Positions 45,120 to 53,565 of a DNA stretch of 64,000 nucleotides are shown one piece after another. Location of the stretch: positions 310,001 to 374,000 of the forward strand of contig NZ_CP058952.1 in assembly GCF_013423785.1 (NCBI RefSeq). The letters are read 5' to 3'. Position 1 is the stretch's first letter, and every line of letters begins with the position of its first letter. A model generated the notes under the pieces. The model worked only from the letters and a program-made list of their open reading frames with translations. It had not been told where the DNA came from and made no database searches. This DNA comes from Chitinibacter fontanus (GTDB lineage: Bacteria; Pseudomonadota; Gammaproteobacteria; Burkholderiales; Chitinibacteraceae). Position numbers and translations under genes: made by a program.

Positions 45120-46402
45120 CACAGCACCACCAATTGATGCAAACCATACAGCACCAAGCCAATCAAACCGCCTACCAAGGTTCCATTAAGGCGGACAAAT
45201 TGCAGATCAACACCAACATTGACTTCAAGGCGTTCAACCATCACTTCGTCATCCCACGCTTTGAGCTGCTCGGCGATAAAAACGCCGATCTGATGGCGAT
45301 AACGTTTGACCAATTGGCCAGCGGCGATACGCGCATGGCGGTTGAGCCAGTCCGATAGGCTCTCGTCCTGTGCCAAGCGCTGCGCCAAATGGCTTAAGCC
45401 TTTGGCCAGCTTACTGCGCAGAGCCGAATCAGGCTCTTTTAATTGACCGGCCAAAAGGCCAACCACGTTGAGCCAGACTTTATCGAGCGCATCCATCAGC
45501 GTGGGTTCAGCCAGCATTTTTTGCTGCGCAGCGGCAAGGCGTGCTTTAAGTTCGGGATCATTTTTTAAGCGTTGTTGCAACTGCGCCAGCGTCTCATCAA
45601 CGTGAACACGTAAGGTATGCTGATCGTTTTCGCGCATACCTTGCACCTCGCGCGCGGCGGCGTGCACCAGCTTGCGTGCCAGATAGCGTCCACCGGCTTC
45701 GTCAAGCGCGATCCATTTCAGGTAATCGAGCTCAGCCGCGATCAGCTGCGCCAGATGTTGCTGCAGCTCGGGTTTTTGCAATTGCTGATCGACATGGCTT
45801 AGTACCACATCGAGTAATTGTTGTTGCGCGCCGCTTTGGCGCACCAAGCTAAGCACTTCGGCGGCGGGCGCGGCCAGATCGATTTTGCCCAATTGCTGGC
45901 GCAGCAATTCGCGCAGCCGGGCTTGTATCTCCGGCTCGGTGAGGCTTTGCAAAATATAGTGCAACAAATTGGTCAGCTGCTCGGCACTTTGGCGCGCATT
46001 GGCGGGCTGCATTAACCAATTTGATAGTTTGGCAGCGGGGTTAAATTCGCTGACCTTGGCCATAATGCGTTCGGTCGATAAAAAATGCGCCTCGATAAAT
46101 TCGCCCAAGCTATCGGCGATGCGGTGCTTGTTTTTAGGGATAATCGCGGTGTGCGGGATCGGCAAATTGAGCGGCTGGCGAAACAGCGCGGTCACCGCAA
46201 ACCAGTCGGCCAAACCGCCGACCAGCGCGGCTTCGGCAAAGGCCTCAATAAACCCGAGCCAGCCCCAAGCCGGATATTGAGTGCGCAGCCAGATCACCCA
46301 AACCAGCAGCAGCGCCATCGCAATCAACAGCCCGGTGGCGCGGCGCTTCATCGCGCGCAGGCGTTCTGATTTAGCAGCAAATCCAGAGTGCGTGGCCGAC
46401 AT
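45119..46402 (-). CDS. DUF445 family membrane protein
   Basis: A 427-residue protein with an N-terminal helix (ATGLLIAMALLLVWVIWL), the signature FAEAALVGGLADWFAVTALFR with PLNLPIPHTAIIPKNKHRIADSLGEFIE, a long helical middle, and a C-terminal helix (LNGTLVGGLIGLVLYGLHQLVVL). This is the DUF445/YjiN-type layout; function unknown. It leads an operon with the cysteine-rich protein. GGAG lies upstream of the start. Confidence 0.9.
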   Translation of the reverse strand: MSATHSGFAAKSERLRAMKRRATGLLIAMALLLVWVIWLRTQYPAWGWLGFIEAFAEAALVGGLADWFAVTALFRQPLNLPIPHTAIIPKNKHRIADSLGEFIEAHFLSTERIMAKVSEFNPAAKLSNWLMQPANARQSAEQLTNLLHYILQSLTEPEIQARLRELLRQQLGKIDLAAPAAEVLSLVRQSGAQQQLLDVVLSHVDQQLQKPELQQHLAQLIAAELDYLKWIALDEAGGRYLARKLVHAAAREVQGMRENDQHTLRVHVDETLAQLQQRLKNDPELKARLAAAQQKMLAEPTLMDALDKVWLNVVGLLAGQLKEPDSALRSKLAKGLSHLAQRLAQDESLSDWLNRHARIAAGQLVKRYRHQIGVFIAEQLKAWDDEVMVERLEVNVGVDLQFVRLNGTLVGGLIGLVLYGLHQLVVL

Positions 46403-46501
46403 GGCGCTCTCCTTGCGAAGTCGTATCGATCAATGCACTGAGTTTAGCCATAAACAACTAATACGTCTTGCCGCAGATTAAACCCGCTGCCAAAAACAAC
46501 A

Positions 46502-46554
46502 AAGGGTATACAGCCAAAGATCAATAACAAGTTGACCTCTGATTGCATACCCTT
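46502..46554. repeat. GGGTAT-capped weak hairpin between dbpA and the DUF445 gene
   Basis: AAGGGTAT (46502-46509) and ATACCCTT (46547-46554) pair perfectly, with an imperfect continuation inwards. It lies just past the dbpA stop on the minus strand without a T-run. Confidence 0.4.
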
Positions 46555-46572
46555 AATGTCTAATCGAATTGC

Positions 46573-47967
46573 TTAAATAATCCGCACTTTGACAGGTTTA
46601 CCTTTGAGCTTGCCTTTTTCATTACCAAGTCGCTTGATCACTTGTGTTGCGTGGCAGCGATCAACGGCGACATAGGTTTGAAATTCAAATAGATCAATCT
46701 TGCCGATCGATTCAAACTGCAAACCGCCATCACCAGTCAGCGCGCCAACGATGTCACCGGGGCGGACTTTCTGTTTGCGGCCCGCGTCAAAACACAGCGT
46801 CGTCATTTTCGCGGGCAGCGCGAAATCGCCTTCGACAGTCAGATCGTCTTCGCGCCCTTTCGGTAGCTCGGATTTTAGGTATTCCTCGATCTGGCGCTGG
46901 CGCTTCACTTGGCTCGGCGAAACCAAACTCACCGCATGCCCTTTATTGCCGGCACGACCGGTACGGCCGATGCGGTGCACATACACTTCGGGATCGTACG
47001 GCAGCTCGTAATTCACCACCAGCGACAATTCTTTAATATCCAGCCCGCGTGCGGCCATATCGGTGGCGACCAGAATCGGGCAACTGCCGTTGGCAAAGCG
47101 CACCAGCATCAGATCGCGGTCGCGTTGATCGAGTTCGCCATGCAACGCAATCGCGTCGAACCCGTCTTCAACCAGCGAATCAGCCAGCGCCATACAATCG
47201 GCACGGGTGTTACAAAACACCACGCTCGATACTGGCTGGTAATGCGCGAAAATACGCTTCATCAAGTCGGGTTTATCGGCGTTATCCTTCACCGCAAAAA
47301 TCGCTTGCTCGATATACGATTGGTCATGCAGCGCCTCGACGGTCACTTCAACCGGGCTACGCTGAATGCTAGCCGACAGTTTGCGGATGCCTTCCGGATA
47401 TGTCGCCGAGAACAGCAAGGTCTGACGCCATTTGGGCAGGAATGAAATCACGTCCTGCACTTCGCCGCCAAAGCCCATATCCAGCATGCGGTCAGCTTCA
47501 TCCAACACCAGTGTGCTGACTTGTTTGACGATTAGCGTTTCTTTGTGCAAATGATCCTGAATCCGGCCTGGCGTGCCGACAACCACGTGCGCACCGTGCG
47601 CGAGCGACGCGGCCTGCGGTGCCAGCGGCGTGCCGCCACACAAAGTCAGAATTTTCAAATTCGGCAAATGGCGACCCAAGCGACGCAGGTCTTTACTAAC
47701 CTGATCGGCCAATTCGCGCGTTGGGCACAAAATCAGCGCCTGTGGGCGGAACAGCGTCAAGTTAAGTTTATGCAGCACGCCGATACCAAAAGCGGCCGTT
47801 TTGCCACTACCGGTTTTCGCTTTGGCGATCAGATCACGACCTTCCAGCACCAGCGGCAGGCTGGCGGCCTGAATCGGTGTCATAAACTCGTAGCCCAAGC
47901 CAGCCAGATTGTCGTGCCAGTCGGGCGTGAGTTGTTCGAGCGTGGTAAATGACGTTTTTTGTGACAT
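46573..47967 (-). CDS. dbpA: ATP-dependent RNA helicase DbpA
   Basis: A 464-residue DEAD-box helicase. Q motif GYEFMTPIQAASLP, motif I AKTGSGKTAAFG, motif II LVLDEADRMLDMGF, motif III SATYP, motif VI HRIGRTGRAG. The C-terminal RNA-binding domain (TLCFDAGRKQKVRPGDIVGALTG to GKPVKVRII) is the DbpA type, which docks on hairpin 92 of 23S rRNA during 50S assembly. Its upstream region contains a triplicated 15-bp repeat. Confidence 0.93.
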   Translation of the reverse strand: MSQKTSFTTLEQLTPDWHDNLAGLGYEFMTPIQAASLPLVLEGRDLIAKAKTGSGKTAAFGIGVLHKLNLTLFRPQALILCPTRELADQVSKDLRRLGRHLPNLKILTLCGGTPLAPQAASLAHGAHVVVGTPGRIQDHLHKETLIVKQVSTLVLDEADRMLDMGFGGEVQDVISFLPKWRQTLLFSATYPEGIRKLSASIQRSPVEVTVEALHDQSYIEQAIFAVKDNADKPDLMKRIFAHYQPVSSVVFCNTRADCMALADSLVEDGFDAIALHGELDQRDRDLMLVRFANGSCPILVATDMAARGLDIKELSLVVNYELPYDPEVYVHRIGRTGRAGNKGHAVSLVSPSQVKRQRQIEEYLKSELPKGREDDLTVEGDFALPAKMTTLCFDAGRKQKVRPGDIVGALTGDGGLQFESIGKIDLFEFQTYVAVDRCHATQVIKRLGNEKGKLKGKPVKVRII

Positions 47968-47991
47968 GGTATTGATGCTGCCTTTTGAGTG

Positions 47992-48036
47992 TTCTAATAC
48001 AAACTGTTCGGATAAAACCGGTTCGAATAAAAACGG
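47992..48036. repeat. Three tandem 15-bp repeats upstream of dbpA
   Basis: On the plus strand TTCTAATACAAACTG, TTCGGATAAAACCGG and TTCGAATAAAAACGG follow one another without gaps at 47992, 48007 and 48022. They end 25 bases before the dbpA start, in its leader or promoter. Confidence 0.7.
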
Positions 48037-48162
48037 CCTTGATCAAAGCGCTATCTCGCTTGAGCAAAGCCGTTGAATGATTTACGAATTTCGCTATTTT
48101 ACCTGATTTGGCGCGCGGCTTGTCAGCTTTCTGCGCGCAATCATGCGCGTCAAACAATCAGC

Positions 48163-48486
48163 TCAAGCCAGCAGCCGAAATGCGTAATACACTGCCATTC
48201 CAGCTCCAATCGCCAACAGCAAGCGGCCACTTTTCCACATCATCCAACCTGTAGCCAGCATGCCCCATAGCTGAGGGTTGAGCAGATCGGTATTGAATTG
48301 GCCTTTCGTTAAGAAAACCTCAGGTACGACAATTGCAGTTAATACCGCAACGGGTACATAGGCCATGGCTTGGCGCAGGCGCGGCGGTAGGCGATCACCC
48401 ACGCCCGGCAAAAAAAACACCAACCGCAGACCATAAGTCACCGCCGCCATACCAAGCAACATTAATAATAACGAGGGTATATCCAC
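48163..48486 (-). CDS. azlD: AzlD family branched-chain amino acid transport protein
   Basis: A 107-residue protein with four hydrophobic segments: SLLLMLLGMAAVTYGLRLVFF, RQAMAYVPVAVLTAIVVPEVFL and a C-terminal pair. This is the AzlD fold. With AzlC it forms a branched-chain amino acid exporter (AzlCD/BrnFE type). The start is GTG; AGGA lies about 11 bases upstream. Gap to azlC 46 bases. Confidence 0.88.
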   Translation of the reverse strand: MDIPSLLLMLLGMAAVTYGLRLVFFLPGVGDRLPPRLRQAMAYVPVAVLTAIVVPEVFLTKGQFNTDLLNPQLWGMLATGWMMWKSGRLLLAIGAGMAVYYAFRLLA

Positions 48487-48532
48487 CTAACCAAATTCCT
48501 ATTTAACCTTGCAGCCTATACATAGCCGAGTA

Positions 48533-49258
48533 TTAGTCAGCCACCGAATGCGGCGGCGCGGCAAAACGCGCCACCAGCATGCCAGCACTCACACCAACAA
48601 TAACAGCGCAAATCAGCCCTAGTTTATACGGCAAACTCGCCGCCAATAGCGCGGTGATGGCAGCGGCCAGCGCCGCGAACACTTGCGCACGCGATACCAG
48701 CATGGGCACCACGATGCCGGTAAAAGTGGCGACCATCGCAAACTCCAGCCCCCAATGGGCAATTTGCGGCACCGCCTGCCCCAAGGCAATACCCAGTGCG
48801 GTACACAGCACCCAGCAGCAGCAATTGCACAGACCCGACCCCAGCATATACGCACTAATCGGCATCACGTTTTGATTGATGCCCGACTGTACGGCGGCGA
48901 AGGTTTCGTCGGTCAGAAAATACGCCAAACCGGCACGCTGCCAAAATGGCAAATGGGACAGCGGGCTTTGTAAGGTGGCGCTGTAGAGCGCATGACGCAG
49001 ATTAACCACCAGCGTCGTTAGCACAATCACCGGCCAGCTGGCGCTCGCGGCCAATAAAGTGAGCGCCAGAAATTGGGCCGATCCAGCATATACAAAGATG
49101 GACATCGCCAGCGCCGCCCACGGCGGCAAGCCAGACGGTGCGGCGAGCGTGCCAAAAATCAGCCCAAAAGGAGCTACGCCCAATTGCATCGGCAACGTAG
49201 CAACAAAGCCCTGCTTTAATGCGGCACGAGCAGAATGAGGATTGGTTAAAGTCGTCAT
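48533..49258 (-). CDS. azlC: AzlC family branched-chain amino acid exporter
   Basis: A 241-residue membrane protein: LPMQLGVAPFGLIFGTLAAPSGLPPWAALAMSIFVYAGSAQFLALTLL, then VVNLRHALYSATLQ and FLTDETFAAV. These are AzlC signatures. It is the large subunit of an AzlCD exporter for leucine, isoleucine and valine in related systems. No Lrp-type regulator accompanies it. Confidence 0.92.
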   Translation of the reverse strand: MTTLTNPHSARAALKQGFVATLPMQLGVAPFGLIFGTLAAPSGLPPWAALAMSIFVYAGSAQFLALTLLAASASWPVIVLTTLVVNLRHALYSATLQSPLSHLPFWQRAGLAYFLTDETFAAVQSGINQNVMPISAYMLGSGLCNCCCWVLCTALGIALGQAVPQIAHWGLEFAMVATFTGIVVPMLVSRAQVFAALAAAITALLAASLPYKLGLICAVIVGVSAGMLVARFAAPPHSVAD

Positions 49259-49303
49259 CTGACGATACTAGCAGAAGCCAGCGCGCCAGCCGCTTACTGG
49301 CAG

Positions 49304-49327
49304 AAAAAAACCGGCTCAATGAGCCGG
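49304..49327 (-). terminator. Rho-independent terminator of the tpiA-fbp-fba operon
   Basis: On the minus strand CCGGCTC–ATT–GAGCCGG is followed by T7, 38 bases past the fba stop. Confidence 0.9.
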
Positions 49328-49364
49328 CGGGCAGACTAAAAATTCAAAAGAATGTTCCGAATCA

Positions 49365-50525
49365 TCAGCAACAATCCCCCGTCATCAAGCGGCGGTCTAG
49401 CCAATGCTCGCTGGTAATACTGAGCACATTGGCTCCCAAGGTATGCACGGCACCCCCGCCAAGTAAGGAAGCCAGCGGCGGGATAGGCTGTGCATAGCGT
49501 TTGGCCATACTGGATAAGCTGAGAGGTACAATTTTGCTAGCCTGTCCTGCTGCACCAAAGGCCTCAAAACGCGCGATACAAATATCGCGCATCGCGTTCA
49601 CCGACACTTGTAAATATTTGCGCGGATCGAATTCGGCCGGGTTTTGCGCCATAAAGCGGCGGATCGCGCCGGTGGCGGCAAGGCGCAAATCGGTGTCGAT
49701 ATTAATTTTGCGCACACCATAACGAATGCCACGGACTATTTCTTCGACCGGCACGCCCCAAGTAGCAGGGATCTCGCCGCCGTGTGCGTTGATAATCTCT
49801 AGCCATTCCTGCGGCACTGACGAGCTGCCGTGCATCACTAAATGCGTATTCGGTAAACGTTCGTGGATTTGGCGAATTCGTTCAATCGACAAAATCTCGC
49901 CAGTCGGTGGACGGCTAAATTTATACGCACCGTGACTGGTGCCGATGGCAATCGCCAGCGCATCCACTTGAGTAGCTTGCACAAACGCATACGCTTCCTC
50001 GGGATCGGTCAGTAGTTGGGCGTGATTGAGTTGCCCCGCCGCGCCGATGCCGTCTTCTTCACCAGCCAAACCGGTTTCCAGACTACCCAAGCAGCCAATT
50101 TCACCTTCCACTGATACGCCCAAGGCATGAGCCATAGCCACCACTTGGCGCGTCACTGAAACGTTGTAGTCGTAATCAGTCGGCGTTTTGCCGTCTTCTC
50201 CGAGCGAGCCATCCATCATCACCGAGCTAAAACCCAGCTCGATCGCCTGCTGACACACTTTCGGGCTAGTACCGTGATCTTGGTGCATCACGACTGGAAT
50301 ATGCGGAAACTCCTCCACTGCCGCCAGCATTAAATGCCGCAAAAACGGCGCGCCAGCATATTTTCTCGCCCCAGCCGAAGCCTGCATGATTACCGGACTA
50401 TTGGTGCGATCGGCCGCCTCCATAATTGCACGCACTTGCTCTAGGTTATTCACATTAAAGGCGGGCACGCCGTATTGATTTTCGGCGGCATGATCGAGCA
50501 ATTGGCGCATTGAGACGAGAGACAT
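49365..50525 (-). CDS. fba: Class II fructose-bisphosphate aldolase (Calvin-cycle type) with C-terminal tail
   Basis: A 386-residue zinc aldolase joining dihydroxyacetone phosphate and glyceraldehyde 3-phosphate. Motifs: [10 protein letters not shown], zinc site [62 protein letters not shown]. The family usually stops soon after the SMAKRYA-type sequence at about 354 residues. Here about 35 more residues follow ([20 protein letters not shown] to RRLMTGDCC), ending in two cysteines. I checked the other frames and see no simple frameshift. Last gene of the operon, 48 bases behind fbp. Confidence 0.92.
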   Translation of the reverse strand: MSLVSMRQLLDHAAENQYGVPAFNVNNLEQVRAIMEAADRTNSPVIMQASAGARKYAGAPFLRHLMLAAVEEFPHIPVVMHQDHGTSPKVCQQAIELGFSSVMMDGSLGEDGKTPTDYDYNVSVTRQVVAMAHALGVSVEGEIGCLGSLETGLAGEEDGIGAAGQLNHAQLLTDPEEAYAFVQATQVDALAIAIGTSHGAYKFSRPPTGEILSIERIRQIHERLPNTHLVMHGSSSVPQEWLEIINAHGGEIPATWGVPVEEIVRGIRYGVRKINIDTDLRLAATGAIRRFMAQNPAEFDPRKYLQVSVNAMRDICIARFEAFGAAGQASKIVPLSLSSMAKRYAQPIPPLASLLGGGAVHTLGANVLSITSEHWLDRRLMTGDCC

Positions 50526-50573
50526 GGCTTACTCCTAGATGCTGTTGATGCAGGTTTTTGCTGTACTTGCGGT

Positions 50574-51647
50574 TTAATTGAAAATGGTTTCGAACAGGGT
50601 TTGATGCGAAGGTGGATGTGCCTGTCGCATTGATATACCTCCAGATGTATCAGCCGCTAGACCATATTTTGAATTGCCTTGATTGAAATACCCCTCAATC
50701 AAAGCCACTTCATCTTTCGCGCCCAAGATCACCGGTACACGCTGATGCAGCTCGGTCGGCTCAATGGCAAGCAGTCGCATCTGGCCAGTAGAGGCTGCGC
50801 CACCGGCCGCTTCCACCAACATCGCCATCGGGTTGGCTTCATACAGCAGCCGCAATTTGCCGTTGCGGGTTTTGGCGCGACTATCGGCGGGGTATAAAAA
50901 CACGCCGCCGCGCAATAAAATGCGATGCACTTCGGCCACCATCGAGGCCACCCAGCGCATATTAAAATCGCGCTCACGCACGCCATCGCGCCCTTCGAGG
51001 CAATCGGCGATATAGGCTTGAATCGGCTGCTCCCAATGGCGCTGATTGGACGCATTAATCGCAAATTCTTGCGCCTGCGGTGCAATGCGCAAATCAGGGT
51101 GCGTTAGCACAAACAGCCCAGTTTCTTCTTGGTAAGTAAAGCCATTCACGCCCATTCCGGTCGTAATCACTAACATCGTTGCTGGGCCATACAAGGCATA
51201 GCCCGCGCACAATTGCCGTGTACCGCTTTGCAGGCAGACAGCCTCATCGCTACCGCCTTGCGGAGCAGATAAAATCGAAAAAATCGTGCCGACTGAGATA
51301 TTGACGTCCAGATTGCTGGAGCCATCGAGCGGGTCGAACACCAAGGCCAAATCAGCGGTGGGGTTGCCAGCAATTACCTGCTCGACCTCTTCGCTGGCCA
51401 GCACCCGCGCCAGCTCTTGGGTTGCGGCTACCATGATGTCGTTGCTAATGACATCGAGCTTTTGCTGCGCTTCGCCTTGGATATTGTCAGTACCCGCCGC
51501 GCCGCTCGCGTGATTGAGCGCGGCATTGCGCACCGCGCTGGCAATCTGGCTGCACGCTTGCGCCACGCCCAGCAGTAAAGGCGCAACGCGCTGCAAACTG
51601 GCATCGCTGCGGTGCTGCCAGATATATTCATTCAGTGATAACGACAT
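50574..51647 (-). CDS. fbp: Class 1 fructose-1,6-bisphosphatase with C-terminal tail
   Basis: A 357-residue enzyme that removes the 1-phosphate from fructose 1,6-bisphosphate, the committed step of gluconeogenesis. Metal-binding signature VFDPLDGSSNLDVNISVGTIFSI; also YALYGPATMLVITTGMGVNGFT and LYEANPMAMLVEAAGGAAS. The family is usually about 335 residues; after HQRVPVILGAKDEVALIEGYF a tail of about 35 residues follows (YGLAADTSGGISM to LFETIFN). I chose the start at 51647, with AGGTGG upstream, because the open frame further up overlaps tpiA. The tpiA stop is one base away. Confidence 0.93.
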   Translation of the reverse strand: MSLSLNEYIWQHRSDASLQRVAPLLLGVAQACSQIASAVRNAALNHASGAAGTDNIQGEAQQKLDVISNDIMVAATQELARVLASEEVEQVIAGNPTADLALVFDPLDGSSNLDVNISVGTIFSILSAPQGGSDEAVCLQSGTRQLCAGYALYGPATMLVITTGMGVNGFTYQEETGLFVLTHPDLRIAPQAQEFAINASNQRHWEQPIQAYIADCLEGRDGVRERDFNMRWVASMVAEVHRILLRGGVFLYPADSRAKTRNGKLRLLYEANPMAMLVEAAGGAASTGQMRLLAIEPTELHQRVPVILGAKDEVALIEGYFNQGNSKYGLAADTSGGISMRQAHPPSHQTLFETIFN

Positions 51648-51648
51648 C

Positions 51649-52530
51649 TCAGGCCACCTGCTGCAATGTTGGTATGGATTGATAAACCGAATCAGTGTGC
51701 TGCACTTGCAGCGCGGCGCTATAAATCGGCAGAAAAGCGGCAATATCAAGCGAAGCACCACCAACCAGCACGCCGTCGATGTCGGGCATCGCCAGTAATT
51801 GCTGCGCGTTATCGGCCTTGACACTGCCACCGTAGAGCAGCGGCATCCGGGCCGCCGCTTGCGCATCGCATTGCGCCAGATAGGCGCGAATCAGCGCATG
51901 GGTCGCTTGCGCCACTTCGGGGGTCGCGGCTTGATTCGTACCAATAGCCCAGCGCGGCTCATAGGCCACAATCGCCTGCCGCCACAGCGGCGTGCTCATT
52001 AACCAATCGAGCTGATTGCAGAGCACTTGCTCGGTTTCGCCACGCTCGCGCTCGGCGGCGCTTTCACCAATGCAGACAATCGGCGTAATACCCGCCAACA
52101 AGCAAGCGCGGGCTTTACCGGCGATCAGCGCGTCATCTTCATAATGATGTTGACGGCGCTCGGAATGCCCGACCAAGGCATAACGACAGCCAACTTCGGC
52201 CAGCATCGCCGCCGACCACTCGCCAGTGCGCGCACCACTGGGCAACTCGGCCACGTCTTGCGCGCTGCACGTAACGCCAGTACCCAGCGCGAGCTGGCTC
52301 ACCGTGGCTAAAAATGGTGCTGGCGGGCAAACCACCAGCTCGACCGCATCTTGCGCGGCGCGCCCCAAGGCAGGAATCATCGCGCGGCAAAAATCAAAGC
52401 TGCCGTGCATTTTCCAATTGGCCACCACCATTTGGCGGCGACGCGGGCTTACATCGCGGTTTGCGGCAGCACCCACATGTGGCTCTACCATGAAGTATTG
52501 CTGAGTCTGAGGTGAAATTGCGGCGTTCAT
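51649..52530 (-). CDS. tpiA: Triosephosphate isomerase with terminal extensions
   Basis: A 293-residue enzyme interconverting the two triose phosphates. Catalytic parts are present: NWKMHGS (Lys), LVGHSERR (His), and the Glu-bearing loop YEPRWAIGTN. Two things are odd. The loop-6 hinge normally reads YEPVWAIGTG; Val is Arg and the final Gly is Asn. And both ends are longer than the family: about 33 residues (MNAAISPQTQQYFMVEPHVG and on) before the usual first strand, and about 20 after it (LQVQHTDSVYQSIPTLQQVA). AGGAAG supports the start, though an internal start cannot be excluded. It may be a second, dedicated isomerase. Confidence 0.88.
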   Translation of the reverse strand: MNAAISPQTQQYFMVEPHVGAAANRDVSPRRRQMVVANWKMHGSFDFCRAMIPALGRAAQDAVELVVCPPAPFLATVSQLALGTGVTCSAQDVAELPSGARTGEWSAAMLAEVGCRYALVGHSERRQHHYEDDALIAGKARACLLAGITPIVCIGESAAERERGETEQVLCNQLDWLMSTPLWRQAIVAYEPRWAIGTNQAATPEVAQATHALIRAYLAQCDAQAAARMPLLYGGSVKADNAQQLLAMPDIDGVLVGGASLDIAAFLPIYSAALQVQHTDSVYQSIPTLQQVA

Positions 52531-52561
52531 TGATCTTCCTACCCTAGCAAGCGAATCAAAA

Positions 52562-52615
52562 GCGAACATCAAACAACATTCATTCGCGCATTTATGTTCG
52601 TATTATGCTCATATA
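52562..52615 (-). promoter_or_regulatory. Candidate DeoR/GlpR-type operator region before tpiA
   Basis: TATGTTCGTAT-TATGCTCATAT (52593-52614) is a near-perfect 11-bp direct repeat, and GCGAACATC (52562-52570) is an inverted copy of the half-site. ATGTTCG half-sites resemble GlpR operators. The adjacent DeoR-family regulator is the obvious candidate; binding is inference. Confidence 0.45.
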
Positions 52616-52671
52616 TTTTCACTTTACAAACATTTTTTGCGTAAAAACGAAAAAAAAGCAATTCAAAGACG

Positions 52672-52702
52672 AAAAAAACACCGACCAAACGAGGGTCGGT
52701 GT
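52672..52702 (-). terminator. Rho-independent terminator after the DeoR-type regulator gene
   Basis: On the minus strand ACACCGACC–CTCGTTT–GGTCGGTGT is followed by T6, 23 bases past the regulator stop. T4 on the plus strand suggests weaker activity there. Confidence 0.88.
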
Positions 52703-52724
52703 TTTCACTTGCGAATATTTAGTT

Positions 52725-53504
52725 TTAGCTCGCGCCCAACAACTCTTCAGCCACATACAGCTCGGTGCCGGTTTCTTCCAGTACCGGCAACAGCGCCTCA
52801 GGCACCGCCTGATCGGTAAACAGCGCGGTAATTTGGCGCAAATGCCCCATTTGCACCAAGGATGGGCGGCCAAATTTGGTGTGATCGACCACCAGAAACA
52901 CATTACGCGCCTGCGCGATAATCGCCTCGGATGTGCGCGTTTCGCGCATTTCAAAATCGCGCAGCGTACCATCCATCTCGATACACGCCACACCGAGCAC
53001 CGCGTAATCAACGCGAAACTGGCGGATAAACTCAATCGTCGCCTCGCCGCAAATGCCATTGTCTTTGGCGCGCATCACGCCGCCGGCCAAAATCACCTCG
53101 CTATCAGCGTAATGGCACATCGTCATCGCGATATGCGGATTATTGGTGATCACACGCAGGCCAATATGGTGCTGCAGCGCGCGTGCCACCGCTTCGCTGG
53201 TCGTTCCTAAGTTCATAAACACCGAAGCATGATTCGGAATATGCTCGGCGACCAGTTTGGCGATACGCTCTTTGGCGTCGATATTAAGCACCTTGCGCGC
53301 CGAGTATTCGACATTCTCAACGCTCGAATGCGCACTCGCGCCACCGTGAACGCGATGCAATTTGCGCTCGTCCGCCAGCTGGTTGATATCGCGGCGTATC
53401 GTTTGCGGCGTTACGCCAAAATGATGCGCCAACTCATCGACGCTAACATGCCCAGCGCGCTGCACCCATTCGAGGAGTTCTTGTTGGCGGGGATTGAAGA
53501 TCAT
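52725..53504 (-). CDS. DeoR/GlpR family transcriptional regulator
   Basis: A 259-residue repressor-type protein. The N-terminal helix-turn-helix is VSVDELAHHFGVTPQTIRRDINQL (about 20-43), followed by RVHGGA, the family hinge. The effector domain keeps NLGTTSEAVARAL, VITNNPHIA, LAGGVMRAKDNGICG and VVDHTKFGRPSLV, the sugar-phosphate isomerase-like fold that senses phosphorylated sugars. It lies directly upstream of tpiA-fbp-fba on the same strand behind its own terminator, so it probably controls that operon with a triose or hexose phosphate as signal. Confidence 0.9.
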   Translation of the reverse strand: MIFNPRQQELLEWVQRAGHVSVDELAHHFGVTPQTIRRDINQLADERKLHRVHGGASAHSSVENVEYSARKVLNIDAKERIAKLVAEHIPNHASVFMNLGTTSEAVARALQHHIGLRVITNNPHIAMTMCHYADSEVILAGGVMRAKDNGICGEATIEFIRQFRVDYAVLGVACIEMDGTLRDFEMRETRTSEAIIAQARNVFLVVDHTKFGRPSLVQMGHLRQITALFTDQAVPEALLPVLEETGTELYVAEELLGAS

Positions 53505-53565
53505 GCGGGGTTGTCCAGTGAAAATATTTAGTCGGTTTGCTTAAGATTTTTACTCAAAGATGCCT

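Noticed and set aside
47834..48157. Minus-strand frame overlapping the dbpA start with FIRT repeats
   Set aside because: The repeats come from the 15-bp tandem DNA units; the frame overlaps dbpA and has no ribosome site.
49365..49475. Frameshift as the cause of the extra Fba tail
   Set aside because: I read both other frames after the SMAKRYA region; neither restores a usual family ending, so a genuine extension is the simpler view.
51648..51866. Longer start for fbp at 51866
   Set aside because: It would overlap the tpiA coding end by over 200 bases and adds residues unlike the family; a good ribosome site sits at 51647.
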